Shown: piece by piece, positions 1 to 13,676 of the stretch
Numbering within the stretch: the first letter of the stretch is position 1
Layout: each line of letters begins with the position of its first letter
Assembly: GCA_963920765.1 (NCBI GenBank)
Contig: OY987248.1
Span: forward strand, 6,544,539-6,608,538
Direction of reading: 5' to 3'
DNA from: Ulota crispa
Taxonomy: Eukaryota; Streptophyta; Bryopsida; Orthotrichales; Orthotrichaceae
DNA length: 64,000 bases
Made by a program: the position numbers and the translations under genes
Notes under the pieces: model-generated
Told to the model about the DNA's origin: nothing
What the model saw: the letters and a program-made list of their open reading frames with translations, nothing else
Databases searched by the model: none

Positions 1-768
1 AATACATTCAGCTGTATCTACAATTCCCATTGGTGTGATAGATATATAAGGCATTCCAAAGTTTTTTTCTAAATAAATAGCTGTCATTAAACCTATTTCA
101 CGATATGGAACTAAATTAAACCAAGCTTTTGGTAAATCTTGAAGATCTTTTACAGAACCTCCTTCCGGAATTATTTTATTAACTTTAATATTCAAATCTT
201 GTAATAGGCGCTTTAATTCACGACAATCATGTTGATTATGAAAACCAAGTGTAAAAATTCCAAGAATATTTGCTGAAGGTTCTTTTGTTATAGCTTGATC
301 TAATGTCCCTTGTCTGCGAGCTTTTTCTAAATAATAGCGAACTACTTGTTCTAAAGTTCTGTCTGCGGCTTGAAGCTCATTAACTCGATAATGATTTACA
401 TCAGCTAATATAACATCTGAATTTGAAGTGATAGAAGCTCTATTAACAAAATTTTGTAAATCTTCTTGTAAAATGCTAGAAGTACATGTTGGTGTTAATA
501 CAATTAAATCTGGACGTTCTTCTTTATCTTTTCTAGTTATATTATCAACAACTTTTTCTTGAGATCCACGTGCTAACACATGACGATCCACTATACTAGC
601 TGTTACAGGAGTAAAATCTCTTTCTCTTTCTAACATTGAACGCATTACATTAAAGTAATCATCTCCTAAAGGAGCATGCATAATAGCATGAACATTTTTA
701 AAAGAACTCGCTACACGGAGAGTTCCAATATGAGCAGGTCCAGCATACATCCAATAAGCTAATTTCAT
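1..768 (-). CDS. chlB: Light-independent protochlorophyllide reductase subunit B, 5' half (runs off the left edge)
   Basis: ChlB and ChlN form the catalytic NB component of dark-operative protochlorophyllide reductase, which reduces protochlorophyllide to chlorophyllide without light in the plastid stroma. The complement from 768 reads [20 protein letters not shown] and stays open for 256 codons to the window edge, about half the usual length of about 510 residues. Asp36, in the APLGDD stretch, is the residue known in the bacterial homologue as the protein's unusual ligand to the intersubunit 4Fe-4S cluster; a conserved PTCTSS motif lies near residue 95. No stop or frameshift is visible. chlB is lost from angiosperm plastids, so its presence points to a bryophyte, fern or gymnosperm-grade plant. 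It lies next to trnQ, as expected in bryophytes. Confidence 0.96.
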   Translation of the reverse strand, partial: MKLAYWMYAGPAHIGTLRVASSFKNVHAIMHAPLGDDYFNVMRSMLERERDFTPVTASIVDRHVLARGSQEKVVDNITRKDKEERPDLIVLTPTCTSSILQEDLQNFVNRASITSNSDVILADVNHYRVNELQAADRTLEQVVRYYLEKARRQGTLDQAITKEPSANILGIFTLGFHNQHDCRELKRLLQDLNIKVNKIIPEGGSVKDLQDLPKAWFNLVPYREIGLMTAIYLEKNFGMPYISITPMGIVDTAECI

Positions 769-955
769 AAATATAATCTCTTTGTAACTTTCGGTAAATA
801 ATAATGTGATCTTTTTTTATTTTACACCATAGAAATATCCTTTGCCATATTTATGTAATTGTCATAATATGGTATTTCTAATACAATATATTATAATAAT
901 AGAAATTATTTTTTATTTTAACTTTTTCCTATTTAATTACTATAAATAGTAAATT

Positions 956-1026
956 TGGGACGGAAGGATTCGAACCTCCGAGTGACAGGGTCAAAACCTG
1001 GTGCCTTACCACTTGGCCACGCCCCA
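956..1026 (-). tRNA. trnQ-UUG: tRNA-Gln (UUG), plastid
   Basis: The complement folds into a cloverleaf with acceptor TGGGGCG/CGTCCCA, anticodon loop TTTTGAC and T-loop GGTTCGAATC. It lies between chlB and psbK, the standard plastid position. A run of about 13 A follows at 1117-1130. Confidence 0.95.
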
Positions 1027-1273
1027 TAAATATACACTACTAGTAAATGCTTATATTAAGATTTTGTCAATTGCTTTGTTTATTTTTTTATTATGAAATA
1101 ATTTTTTTTTTATTTAAAAAAAAAAAAAACAACTATTATTAAAAATATATAACCTCTTTGACACTAATAAAACCTATAGTAAGATATACCGAAGAGCTTT
1201 TTTTTTTATTAACTAATGAAAATTTTTTCATTTTTTATTAAATCATTATAATAATTTTTATTGGAGAACATAA

Positions 1274-1450
1274 ATGCTAGCTATGTTTAATATTTATTTA
1301 GATAACACGTTTCATTTGAATGGTATCATTTTAGCTAAATTACCTGAAGCTTATGCTATTTTCGATCCAATTGTAGATGTAATGCCAATTATTCCTGTAT
1401 TTTTTTTCCTATTAGCTTTTGTTTGGCAAGCTTCTGTAAGTTTTAGATAA
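1274..1450 (+). CDS. psbK: Photosystem II protein K
   Basis: A 58-residue low-molecular-mass subunit of the photosystem II core, inserted in the thylakoid membrane. The N-terminal extension ([17 protein letters not shown]) is removed in related proteins. The mature part begins [20 protein letters not shown] and continues into one membrane helix ending in [10 protein letters not shown]. The start at 1274 follows a GGAG ribosome-binding motif at 1263-1266. The reading frame is intact. It is usually co-transcribed with psbI; here a tRNA relic separates the two. Confidence 0.96.
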   Translation: MLAMFNIYLDNTFHLNGIILAKLPEAYAIFDPIVDVMPIIPVFFFLLAFVWQASVSFR

Positions 1451-1485
1451 TTTAACATAATTGAAATTTTTTTTTATTATTTTAA

Positions 1486-1517
1486 AAGGCGAAGGTGATT
1501 TTTTTCACTTTCGCCTT
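1486..1517 (+). terminator. 3' stem-loop after psbK
   Basis: Inverted repeat AAGGCGAAGGTGA / TCACTTTCGCCTT around a T-rich loop, 36 nt after the psbK stop. Plastid 3' hairpins of this kind mainly stabilise transcript ends. Both arms are visible; the function is inferred. Confidence 0.7.
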
Positions 1518-1698
1518 ATATACGTATAATATATTTATAGGAATATTTTTTACATATATATAAATTTATATATATATATAAGAATTTATTAAGTATTAAT
1601 TATATTAAAATATTAAAAAAGGTCTAATTGGTTAATTTAGATTTTATTTAATTTAAGCATTTAATTAATTTTTTTAGATTTGTTTTATATTTTTTGGA

Positions 1699-1981
<283 letters not shown>

Positions 1982-2044
1982 TTTTTTATATTATTGAAAT
2001 TAGGAAAAAAATATAAATTTTGAAAAAAAAAAATTTTAGTTGAA

Positions 2045-2131
2045 GGAGAGAGAGGGATTCGAACCCTCGGTACAAAAAAAATGTACAACGGATTAGCAAT
2101 CCATCGCTTTAAACCACTCGGCCATCTCTCC
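2045..2131 (-). tRNA. trnS-GCU: tRNA-Ser (GCU), plastid
   Basis: The complement has acceptor GGAGAGA/TCTCTCC, anticodon loop TTGCTAA giving GCU, a class II variable arm (GTACA, eight T, TGTAC) and T-loop GGTTCGAATC. It follows psbI on the opposite strand, its usual place. It looks functional. Confidence 0.95.
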
Positions 2132-2309
2132 AACTAAAAAATAATAACACGCTGTAGAACTAGAAGTCTAGACAATAAGAAGATTTTATTATCTGTATTA
2201 TTTGATTTTTATATGGATATATATGTACAAAATATAAAATGTAAATTTTTGTTTTAATAAAAAAAAAAGAAAAAAAAAATTTAACTAAGTGTTTTATTTC
2301 ATTTTATTT

Positions 2310-2341
2310 GAGCCTAACCAGATACTGGTACTGGCCAGGCT
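2310..2341. terminator. Stem-loop between trnS-GCU and psaM
   Basis: AGCCT and AGGCT arms enclose a second short pairing CCAG/CTGG. It lies 35 nt past the psaM stop on the psaM strand, so it is probably the psaM 3' end hairpin. Inferred from symmetry only. Confidence 0.5.
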
Positions 2342-2375
2342 ATTTTTTTTGTAAATAAATAAAAAACTAATTAAT

Positions 2376-2474
2376 TTATTGATACAAACTTTTAGCTAAT
2401 CTTAAAGCTAAAATACCTGTTATAAAAGCACTAACAAGAGCTACAATAATTTGACTGTCTGAAATTGCTGTCAT
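2376..2474 (-). CDS. psaM: Photosystem I reaction centre subunit XII
   Basis: A 32-residue one-helix photosystem I subunit near the trimer or monomer interface. The complement from 2474 begins [20 protein letters not shown] and ends [12 protein letters not shown], with a TAA stop at 2376-2378. AGGAGAG lies just upstream of the ATG on the coding strand. psaM is absent from angiosperm plastomes but kept in bryophytes, ferns and gymnosperms. It is divergently oriented from psb30, about 200 nt apart. Confidence 0.96.
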   Translation of the reverse strand: MTAISDSQIIVALVSAFITGILALRLAKSLYQ

Positions 2475-2674
2475 TTTTTTTCTCTCCTAAAAATCTGTAA
2501 TATAAATAACAAATTCATTCAAAAAATTTATTTAATTAATAATTTATTAAATTTTTGAATGAATAGGTTTTCTATTATTGGACTGATCTTAATTCTATAT
2601 CGCTATAGATATTTTTTTTTTAATAATTTTCTTAATTTCATAAAATCAAATTGAAAAAGAGAGGCTAAATCAGA

Positions 2675-2776
2675 ATGAATTTAGAGGTTATTGCACAGCT
2701 TATTGCTTTGGCTTTAATAGTTGGCTCAGGTCCTTTAGTAATTGCTTTATTAGCTGCACGTAAAGGCAACTTATGA
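2675..2776 (+). CDS. psb30: Photosystem II protein Psb30 (Ycf12)
   Basis: A 33-residue single-helix subunit at the periphery of photosystem II. The sequence [20 protein letters not shown] continues [13 protein letters not shown], matching the family at full length, and ends with TGA at 2774-2776. A GAGAGG motif lies upstream of the start. Lost from angiosperm plastids, so another marker of an early-branching plant. Confidence 0.96.
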   Translation: MNLEVIAQLIALALIVGSGPLVIALLAARKGNL

Positions 2777-2785
2777 TTTTATAAA

Positions 2786-2837
2786 CCATCTTCGGAAATT
2801 AAATACTTAAAAAAAGTTATTTAATTTCCGAAGATGG
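2786..2837 (+). terminator. Strong hairpin after psb30
   Basis: Arms CCATCTTCGGAAATTAAATA and its near-complement ending TTCCGAAGATGG pair over about 20 bp around an A-rich loop, 10 nt past the stop codon. Probable 3' end stabiliser of the psb30 transcript. Confidence 0.75.
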
Positions 2838-2910
2838 AGTTTAATGAAAAAAATATTAAAAGTAAAAGTTTTTAAACAAAAAAAAAAAATTCTGTTATAA
2901 TAGTTTCATA

Positions 2911-3560
2911 GCGGGTATAGTTTAGTGGTAAAAGTGTGATTCGTTCTATAATTAACTTAAATATAGTTAAAAGGTCTTAAAAGTTATTTTAATTTTTTTG
3001 GACCAAAACTTTATTTCTAAATAAAATGTTTCTTATAATTTTTTTTTAAAAGAAAAAAGCAGAATTCCTATGATAGTAAAACCAAAAAAACAACACGGAA
3101 TTTTTTTTATTGAGCTAAAAATCTATGGATAGAAATCCAAAATACTTTTTTTTCGTAACTAAATCTTTAATTAAATAAAAAAAAGAAACAAATTAAAGCA
3201 ATTTAGCTTTAAAATAATAAGTTTAGTTTGCTAAATTTATTAATACTTTTATTAAAGCTCGGTAAAAAATATTTTCCTAATGATTTCTTTTACTAGAAAT
3301 AAAGAACGAAGTAATTATAATTTTTTTTAATTTTGTAAAAGGATCATCTAAAAAGTTATTTAATAAAAAAACTAACATAGATGATATGAATCTATTGGAA
3401 TACAATATAATAGAAAAAAAATTTCTAGTTCATAAAGGAGCCGTATGATATTAAAATTTCATGTTCGGTTTTGAAATAGAGGCAATAATAAAATAAAAAC
3501 GTCGACTATAACCCTTAGCCTTCCAAGCTAATGATGCGGGTTCGATTCCCGCTACCCGCC
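2911..3560 (+). tRNA. trnG-UCC: tRNA-Gly (UCC), plastid, split by a group II intron
   Basis: Exon 1 (2911-2933) is GCGGGTATAGTTTAGTGGTA plus AAA. Exon 2 (3512-3560) starts CCCTTAGCCTTCCAAGCTAA, carrying anticodon TCC, and closes the acceptor with TACCCGC. The tRNA splits in the D-arm region, as in other land plants. Both exons look intact. Confidence 0.94.
2934..3511 (+). other. Group II intron of trnG-UCC
   Basis: 578 nt. It begins GTGTG and ends TCGACTATAA. Domain V is visible at 3438-3472 as GAGCCGTATG ... ATGTTCGGTTTT. No reading frame for a maturase lies inside, so splicing would need trans-acting factors. Confidence 0.88.
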
Positions 3561-3572
3561 TATTATTCTTTT

Positions 3573-3630
3573 CATTAAAAGCGAATAATTAACTTTCTTT
3601 ATAAAGAAAGTTAATTATTCGCTTTTAATG
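3573..3630. terminator. Perfect 58-nt palindrome after trnG
   Basis: The two 29-nt halves are exact complements, starting CATTAAAAGCGAATAATTAA. It sits 12 nt past trnG and 34 nt before trnR. It probably forms a cruciform or RNA hairpin at the trnG 3' end. Confidence 0.75.
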
Positions 3631-3664
3631 TTTTAAAAAATACGAAAAAAAAAACAATTAATTA

Positions 3665-3736
3665 GCGTCCATCGTCTAATGGATAGGACAGAGGTCTTCT
3701 AAACCTCCAGTATAGGTTCGAATCCTATTGGACGTA
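3665..3736 (+). tRNA. trnR-UCU: tRNA-Arg (UCU), plastid
   Basis: Acceptor GCGTCCA/TGGACGT, anticodon loop CTTCTAA giving UCU, T-loop GGTTCGAATCC. Located between trnG-UCC and the convergent atpA, the conserved plastid order. Confidence 0.95.
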
Positions 3737-3828
3737 ATATTTACATTGAGAAAAAAGTCTAAGTAAAAAAATATTAAAAAACCTAAATTTAATATTTTTT
3801 TATTTTATTAAAATATTTGCTTGTTTTG

Positions 3829-3895
3829 TTTTTTAGTAAAAAGAAAAAAAGCCAAAAAAAAAAAAATTTCGGCTTTTTTTCTTTTTACTAAAAAA
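3829..3895. terminator. Bidirectional hairpin between trnR and atpA
   Basis: Arms TTTTTTAGTAAAAAGAAAAA... and ...CTTTTTACTAAAAAA pair over about 25 bp, with GGC/GCC near the loop. It is 12 nt from the atpA stop and 90 nt from trnR, so it could end both convergent transcripts. Confidence 0.7.
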
Positions 3896-3906
3896 TACTT
3901 AAATTT

Positions 3907-5439
<1,533 letters not shown>

Positions 5440-5473
5440 TTAATAATTTTTTGAAAAATAAAACTAATGAAAG

Positions 5474-6681
5474 CTAATTAGTTGTGCTTTCCATGGCTCT
5501 AAGTAAACCAATATGATAATCAATTACGCGTGAATGTAATTCGTTATTTAAACGTTTATTTAACGCTTCTAAAGCTCTTTCTAATGCAAGACGTGAAACT
5601 TGTTGTCTAACTTGTTCAATTGCTCTTTGTTCTTCAAAACGAATAGTAGCATTTTTTGAATCTTCTAATCATTTTGAATCGTCATCAGCAGCATTTATTA
5701 ATTCTCTTTTTTCCCTTTCTATTTGAGAAAGACCATTTACGCGAATTTCATCTGCTTTTACTTGTGCCCGTTCTAAACGCATTCGCGCTTGGTTAAGTTT
5801 ATCAGTTGCTTCATTATATCGTTCTTCCGCGTCATTAATTGTACTTAAAATAGTTTGTTTACGATTACTTAATAAATTGTTTAATGAAAGTAGATTATTT
5901 ATCGAATATTTTTACGAATTATTAATCTCTTCCCAAACCGAACATGAATTTTTCAATTCATTCGGCTTTCTTGCTTAATTTTTTAACTAAGCTTGCCCCT
6001 GTTAATTTTTAATCTTTTTTCAAAATAATTTGTAAAAATTTTATATATTTTTTTAATAGAAAAAAAATTTAAGGGCTCTTCTGACAAAAGTTATTTTATT
6101 TTTTTTATTAACTGTCAGCAAGGTCATTTTTTTGAATAACTTAATATTAGACTTTTTTTAGGTTGTCAATTTAGCATAAAAAACCAAAACTGGTTAGTTT
6201 GTAGAGATAATAACAATTTTATTTAATACATAAATGTAAAAATTAATTTGATATGAGTGTTATATATCAAATGAATCTCTAAATATGTTTTTATATTTTT
6301 TATATATAAAATATTAGGGGAAAGAAAAACCCCAATGACGCTTAGACTTCAAGCATTTTAGCTTTAACCATTTTCTTAATATTTCCGAATAAAGTAATAG
6401 TAAAAAATAAAAAATTACTAATTTTACGAAATGCTATAGTTGTTCTAAATTTTGTTTAGAAGTAATTCGTCGGAATTGTACACTTTTAAGTGTAACTGGT
6501 TTTTCCAATAATTTTATTTAAATAATTAACCCGCACACACTCCCTTTCCAAAGTAAATTAATAAACCAAGTACTACACTTAAATTAATTAAATTGGTTTC
6601 TAAAAGATTTGTATTTAAACCAAAATTACCAGCAATAGGCCAATAACTAAAATAAACAACTAAATTAACCATATTTTGCAT
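5474..6681 (-). pseudogene. atpF: ATP synthase CF0 subunit b (AtpF), intron-containing, one in-frame TGA
   Basis: AtpF anchors the peripheral stalk joining CF0 to CF1. Exon 1 is 6539-6681 ([20 protein letters not shown] ..., ending FGKG plus GT) and contains the membrane helix. Exon 2 is about 5474-5885 and forms the long charged helix. The joined frame is 555 nt, 184 residues, the normal length. Codon 120 (5669-5671) is TGA between DDDSK and [10 protein letters not shown], a place where land-plant AtpF carries arginine, so a CGA to TGA change fits. As DNA the gene is therefore interrupted. It is either a decaying nuclear copy or needs U-to-C RNA editing. The remaining sequence to MESTTN is conserved. 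Confidence 0.85.
5886..6538 (-). other. Group II intron of atpF
   Basis: About 653 nt, starting GTGTGCGGG on the coding strand. Domain V is visible at 5935-5970, whose complement reads AAGCCGAATG ... CATGTTCGGTTT. The 3' boundary was set by keeping the AtpF frame (GTA TTA AAC) and could shift by a base or two. Confidence 0.82.
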
Positions 6682-6890
6682 ATTCTCTCTCCCATGAATA
6701 GATTATCTAAGTTTTACAGAGTTTTTTACTCAAAATAACTTTAATTTTTAGTTATAGACAGAGACTTATTTATCTAATTTTAAGTCTAATTAGTAATATA
6801 ATTAAAAAATAATTTACTTTATTTACACAAAAACAAAATTATAATTTTTGTTTTTCTAAAAAATAAATTTAATTTCAATATTAAATTAAA

Positions 6891-6956
6891 AATTAAATTG
6901 TTTTTTTAAGAAATAAAACGGTTAACCATTTTATTTCTTAAAAAAACAATTTAATT
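6891..6956. terminator. Long hairpin between atpF and atpH
   Basis: Two arms of about 31 nt (starting AATTAAATTGTTTTTTTAAG) pair almost perfectly around GGTTAACC. It lies 32 nt beyond the atpH stop. It accounts for part of the 307-nt atpF-atpH spacer; the rest is AT-rich with nothing recognisable. Confidence 0.75.
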
Positions 6957-6988
6957 TGAAAAATATAATGCTTTAAAGACAATTAAAT

Positions 6989-7671
<683 letters not shown>

Positions 7672-8418
7672 TTAATGATGATCTTCTAATGATTCCCCTA
7701 TATAAGCTGCAGCTAAGGTTGCAAATATTAAAGCTTGAATAGCACTTGTGAATAATCCTAAAAACATCATAGGTATCGGAATAACCAAAGGTACTAAAGA
7801 AATAAGAACAGCAACTACTAATTCATCAGCTAATATATTTCCAAAAAGTCGAAAACTTAACGATAAGGGTTTTGTAAAATCTTCTAAAATATTTATTGGT
7901 AAAAGTACTGGAGTTGGCTGAATATATTTACCAAAATAATTTAAACCTTTTTTATGAAGACCTGCGTAAAAATAAGCTACTGAGGTTAATAAAGCTAATG
8001 CAACAGTTGTATTAATATCATTTGTAGGTGCAGCTAGTTCTCCATGAGGTAATTCAAAAACTCTCCAAGGAAGAAGAGCGCCGGACCAATTCGAAACAAA
8101 AATAAATAAAAACATAGTTCCTATGAAAGGTACCCAAGGTCGATATTCTTCTTCTCCTATTTGAGTTCTGGTTAAATCTTGAATAAATTCTAAAACATAT
8201 TCAACAAAATTTTGACCACTTGTTGGAATAGTTTGTAAATCGCGTGTTGCTAAAATAGCTAAACTTAATAAAATACCAATAACAATCCAGGAAGTTATAA
8301 GTACTTGTGCATGAACTTGAAAACTGCCTATTTGCCAATAGAAGTGTTGACCTACTTCCACACCAGATATTTCATATAAATTATTAAGTGTGCTAATGGA
8401 AAATTGTGCAGTATACAT
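7672..8418 (-). CDS. atpI: ATP synthase CF0 subunit a
   Basis: The 248-residue subunit a provides the proton half-channels next to the c ring. Its essential arginine is at residue 190 in [14 protein letters not shown], followed by the last two helices and a C terminus GESLEDHH. About five membrane segments can be read (for example [42 protein letters not shown]). The length is the family norm and the frame is intact. It lies between rps2 and atpH in the same orientation. Confidence 0.97.
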   Translation of the reverse strand: MYTAQFSISTLNNLYEISGVEVGQHFYWQIGSFQVHAQVLITSWIVIGILLSLAILATRDLQTIPTSGQNFVEYVLEFIQDLTRTQIGEEEYRPWVPFIGTMFLFIFVSNWSGALLPWRVFELPHGELAAPTNDINTTVALALLTSVAYFYAGLHKKGLNYFGKYIQPTPVLLPINILEDFTKPLSLSFRLFGNILADELVVAVLISLVPLVIPIPMMFLGLFTSAIQALIFATLAAAYIGESLEDHH

Positions 8419-8528
8419 ATTATCCCTTCTAAAGATTAACTATAAAAAATAGAAATGAATTTTATAAACAATTCCATTATTTAAATGTCTTATTGTTTTA
8501 AATTTTTTATTATGTTACAACATATTTA

Positions 8529-8557
8529 TTACAATAAAATATTTATTTTTATTGTAA
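8529..8557. terminator. Small hairpin between rps2 and atpI
   Basis: TTACAATAAAA and TTTTATTGTAA arms around a short T-rich loop in the rps2-atpI spacer. A weak RNA-processing or stability signal by position only. Confidence 0.4.
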
Positions 8558-8612
8558 TATATTTTTAAGTTTTAAAATAGTAATGAGTAATAAAATAAAA
8601 AAAATAAAAAAA

Positions 8613-9323
8613 TTATTCAGTTTTTATTGAATTATAACGACCTGTACTAATAGCTAATGTTAATTTATTTAAAATCCATCGAATAGAAGCTCGAGCATCA
8701 TCATTTGCTGGAATTGGTATATCGGTAAGATCTGGATCACAATCTGTATCAACCAAACAAATTGTTGGAATACCTAAAGTTCGACATTCTTGAATAGCGG
8801 TGATTTCTTTTTGCTGATCTATTATTATTACAATATCGGGTAAACTTGTCATATATTTAATTCCATTTAAATATTTTTGAAGTTGAGTTAATTGTCTTTT
8901 TAAAGTTGCGGCTTCTTTTTTTGGAAGTTGATTAAATAATCCAGTCTTTTCTTTATTTTCTAAATCCTTAAATCTTTGAAGACGTTTTTCTATGGTTGAC
9001 CAATTAGTTAACATACCACCAAGCCATTTTTGATTTACGTAATGACATCGAGCTTTTATAGAAGCTAATGCTACTAAATCAGCTGCTTGATATTTTGTAC
9101 CTACAATCAAAAATTGTTTGCCTTTACTTGAAGCATTAGCTACTAAATTGCAAGCTTCTGATAAAAAACGAGCTGTTTGAGTAAGATTTAAAATATGAAT
9201 ACCTTTTTGTTCTGTAAAAATATAAGACGCCATTTTAGGGTTCCATTTTTGAGCTTGATGACCAAAATGTACCCCTGCTTCCATCATTTCTTCTAAATTA
9301 ATGTTCCAATATTTTTGTTTCAT
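8613..9323 (-). CDS. rps2: 30S ribosomal protein S2, plastid
   Basis: 236 residues beginning [23 protein letters not shown], the normal length. It binds the small subunit between head and body. The motif [20 protein letters not shown] and the terminal ILNKLTLAI are typical. The frame is intact. Compared with my memory of bryophyte S2, [11 protein letters not shown] stands where MAPYIFTERKG is usual; both differences fit C-to-T or G-to-A changes, possibly part of the decay seen in atpF and rpoB. It is the first gene downstream of the rpo operon. Confidence 0.95.
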   Translation of the reverse strand: MKQKYWNINLEEMMEAGVHFGHQAQKWNPKMASYIFTEQKGIHILNLTQTARFLSEACNLVANASSKGKQFLIVGTKYQAADLVALASIKARCHYVNQKWLGGMLTNWSTIEKRLQRFKDLENKEKTGLFNQLPKKEAATLKRQLTQLQKYLNGIKYMTSLPDIVIIIDQQKEITAIQECRTLGIPTICLVDTDCDPDLTDIPIPANDDARASIRWILNKLTLAISTGRYNSIKTE

Positions 9324-9590
9324 TGTTGTTTTTTTATTAAAAAAGTTTAATTTGTTTTTTTTAATTAGATTAAAATCAATACATTTTTTAAATTTTTTTG
9401 TAAATTTATTTTCATTTGTTTTTTTAATAAATTACCTAAAAATTTCTAGATAAATTAATTAAATTTATTTATTGGTATTTATTTCAAAAAATGGCTGCTT
9501 TAATTTTTTATGAATCTGATCTGAAGTAAAATAAATAGAAAATTTTTCATATAAAAAAATATCTTTTATTTTATTATTAAATAATTTAAT

Positions 9591-12500
9591 TTAATTTTTT
9601 TTTTTTAATAAAATATTTTTATGTTTTTCTAAAGTTATTTGCCAAATAAGTTCTTGACAACCAGTTCCTGCAGGAACTATTCCGCCAAGAATAACATTTT
9701 CTTTTAAACCTTTTAACCAATCAATTCGACCCCGCAAAGCCGCTTTTGCTAATACTCGAGTAGTTTCTTGAAAACTAGCTTCTGGTATAAAACTTTGAGT
9801 GTTAAGAGAAGCTTTTGTTATACCTAATAACACAGGTTTATAGGGAATAATTTCTTCCAAAGCACGATTCATTCTTTTTATTTTTGTAAATTCAATTAAT
9901 TCTCCAGGTAAAAAACCATTAGTCATTCCATCTTCCAAAGTAATAACTTTAGAAGTCATTTGACGTACAATAATTTCTATATGTTTATCTGATATTTGTA
10001 CTCCTTGTGACCGATAAACCTTTTGAATTTGATCAACTAAATTTAATTGACTCTGTTCCATACTAATTCGAGCACTCAAAAAATAGCCCCATAAACTTCC
10101 AAAAAAACTTGTCATATCTTTATTCCATTCTTCAAAACCTTTTTCTAAATTAATAAAAACTGAATTTATTGGGCGAGCCTCTAATAACTGTTCTACTTTT
10201 AGAAGCCCTTGAATAATATCTGCTGATTTTAATCTTTCATATACTAAAGTTATTAATGTATTTCCTTCTTTAAAAATTTCACCATAATTATTATGAACCG
10301 TAGCCCCACCAGTAGTTAAATATGGTTTAGCTAATCTAATTACTGAAGAATAATCTTCATAAATAGCTATAATTTGACCAGATTCATTAAAATTATGAGA
10401 TTTAGATATAGAAAAACCATCGCAAAAAAAATGTCCAAGATTAATAAATTGAATTTTTTTTTTTTTTTTTAAATAACGAAAAAGACCAATTTAATAAACT
10501 AAAAACAACATTTTTAGTTAATATAAATTTATGAATTTTTTTATTTTCATCCAAAAAGTACCATATAGGTATTTTAATTTTTTTATTAAAATTATCAATA
10601 ATTGAAAAATTAATTGGTTTTAATTTATTATTAAATTTTTTATAAGAATAAGAAAAAGGTTGAAAATTTTTTGTAAAATTTTGTGAATGACCTAAAAGAC
10701 CTAGAAATTTTATAAAATTTTGTTTTAAGAAACTTTTCTTCTTTTTTATATTAGAATCTTTAATTACTACTTTTAATTCATTTGATTGATAAGTTAAAAT
10801 TTTTTCTATATTATTTTCTATTTTCGTACTTTTTTTCGTTTTGCTAACTAAATTAGTTTGAAATAAATTTGATGGTGATAAAACAAGAAAAAGTTTTTCT
10901 TCTTGGTTTTTTTTTGAAGAAGTACGGATAATACCCCAAGTTTTATTAAACAATAAATTTTTTTTATTAAAATTTTGATTAATAATCTGTTTTTTTTTAG
11001 TAAAATAAGAATTAAGAATTTTATTATTTTCTTTTTTTTTATAATTAAAGCTAAAATATTTAATTAAACTTATTTGAAAAAAAAATTTACTAATTTTATT
11101 AATACGAATTTTTATAAAAGAAATATGAGCTTCTTTGATAAATATTTTTGTTTCCCAAGTTAGGATTAAACAGCTTTGAATTAATTGAATTTCAGTATTA
11201 TTAAGAATTTCAACTTCTTCACCATCTTGATAAAAAATATATTTAATAGTTTGAAATTTAACTGCTTGTTGTTCTTTTAAGAAGTCTAAAAAAAAAGGTA
11301 TTGGTAAATTTAAAGAATTATCATTTGATATTATTTTATATTCTATTGCTGGTCTAATAAAAAAAAAAGAATTATTTTTGGAAAGTACAATCCATTCAAG
11401 ATAAATCCAATTTTTAGCATAAAATTGTTCAAAAACTTTTTTTCCTGGAGCTATTAAAATACCACTTTGTTTAAAGTTTTTTTTTTTTTCTTTAGAAGAA
11501 TATATACTTCCAGGTAATATTTTTGTTTCAAAATTTTTTTTTTTTTTTTAAATTTTAACCAAGCCAGTTACTTTACTAGTAATAGTAGAAGTTATTTTTG
11601 TTCCCGCTTCAATAAAACTATTATTTTTTATTAAAAGAGAAGAAAAAAGAGATTGATCTAAATTATGTATTTCTTCAGGAATAAAAAAAAAATTACCTTC
11701 TTTTATTATTTTATATCTTGATCTACCATTCTTATTTTTTGAGTCTTCAAAAATATTTTTTGTTTTACTAATTAAATCAACTTTTATAGTACCATATTTT
11801 ATAATTCCTGAATTTTTTATTCTATATTTAGGATCATTAAAAATAGCAAAAAGATCATTTTTTTTTAAAATGCCATTTTGGGGTATTTTAAGAATAAATG
11901 GGACTATTGGTTTTTTTTCATATTCATTTTTTTTTTTATAAAAAAAAAAAAGAGTTTTTTTCTTTTTTTGAATTTCCAAAAAATTGTAAGTATATAAAAT
12001 AATACTAGAATAAATAAAATTCCAAAAGTCATTTAAAAAATTATTTTTATAAAAACTCAAATTTTTATTTGCAATTGGAAGTTTATTATCTAACTTATCT
12101 TGATTGCGATAGAATAAAAAAGATTCATTACATTTTTTGAAATGCCCTGCTAATATCCATATATGACCCGTCATATATAAAAGATGAACATTACTATGTA
12201 TATATTCAGATGCATGGTGAACTTTTGTACTCCAATGCATTTCACCAGATAAATTTGAATAAATATATTTTTGAATTTTTTCTTTAAAAAGAGATATTTT
12301 AGCACGAATTTCTGCAATAATTTGTTTTGATTCTACATATTGATTATTTTGAACTAAAAGCATACTTTGTGGTGGAATAACCAAATTATTTACTTTTTTT
12401 TTGCTTTTAATAATAACAGATAAGTTATTATTACATATCCACGCAGGATGACCATGGCGAGTACGTGTAGGATAAACTGAATCTTTATCAAATTGAATAA

Positions 12501-13575
12501 TTCCGTTAAATGGTGTTCGTATATGTTCTGCAATATCACCTGTAAAAACTCCACCAGTATGAAACGTTCTTAACGTCAATTGAGTACCTGGTTCTCCAAT
12601 AGACTGTCCCGCAATAATGCCGACAGCTTCGCCTAATTCTATTAAATTACCGTGAGTAAGACTCCATCCATAGCATAATTGGCAAATCCATAGCATATTT
12701 TTACAAGTTAAAGGAGAACGTATAAAAATTTGTTTTTTTTTAGTAGTTATTAAGGAAAGAGCAAGGTTAGCTGTAATATCTTGATTACGGATAGCAATGC
12801 ATCTTTCATTTATGTATACATTTTCTGCTAATATACGACCAATTAATTTTTGTTGATTATTTTTTTTTTTATAAGTATCGCGCGAAGTAATTGCAAAAAT
12901 ACCTTGAAAAGTACCACAATCCATTTTTCTTACCACAATATGCTGAACTACTTCAACTAATCTACGTGTAAGATATCCAGCATCTGATGTTCGTACTGCC
13001 GTATCAACAACTCCTTTACGAGCACCATAACAAGAAATAATATATTCTGTTAAAGATAACCCTTCACGAAAATTACTTTGAATAGGTAAATCAATAATTT
13101 GACCTTGTGGGTCTGACATTAAACCTCGCATACCTACTAACTGATGAACTTGTGATGTGCTTCCTCGAGCTCCCGAAAAAGACATCATATGTACTGGATT
13201 TAACGAATCTGTCATCCGAAAATTAGGATTCATTTCTTGTTTTAAATATTCACTTGTTGCATACCATGTTTCGATTAATTGACGTAGTTTTTCTACTGCA
13301 TGAACGTTTCCATAACGATAATTTTTTTCAGAAGTATAACCTTGTTGTTCCGCATCTTGGATCAGCCAACTTTTTGAAGGTGCTGTTAAAAGATCATCAA
13401 TTCCTAATGAAATTGCAGCTTGAGTAGCCTGTTTAAAGCCTAGATTTTTAAGTTGATCTAAAATATGTGTTGTGTATGTAATACCAAAGTGAGCAATTAA
13501 TCTACTAATAAGCTGTTTTATGGCAGTTCTATCCATCACTTTATTATAGAAAAGCATTTTGGCTGGTTCTGCCAT
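9591..13575 (-). pseudogene. rpoC2: RNA polymerase subunit beta'' (RpoC2), broken by two frameshifts
   Basis: RpoC2 is the C-terminal part of the split beta' subunit of the plastid-encoded RNA polymerase. I start at the ATG 13573-13575 ([20 protein letters not shown]), the conserved N terminus; a frame-open ATG at 13599 would add eight residues. The conserved core [18 protein letters not shown] is intact. The frame stops at 11548-11550 (GLVKI then TAA), but a one-base insertion in the A/T runs beside it restores a continuous frame through KILPGSIYSSKE. It shifts again at the T17 run 10454-10470 and then reads [16 protein letters not shown] to the normal C terminus. The full span, about 1,328 codons, is near the family length. 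The shifts are assembly errors in homopolymers or true decay of a nuclear copy. Confidence 0.88.
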
Positions 13576-13676
13576 AATAAAAAACCTCTTTATTATCATA
13601 AACAGGATATACCAATAAATTTAAGCTATTTTTCATTTGGCTTTTTTTTTTTTTCTGTTTGTAGAAAAAATGAATA

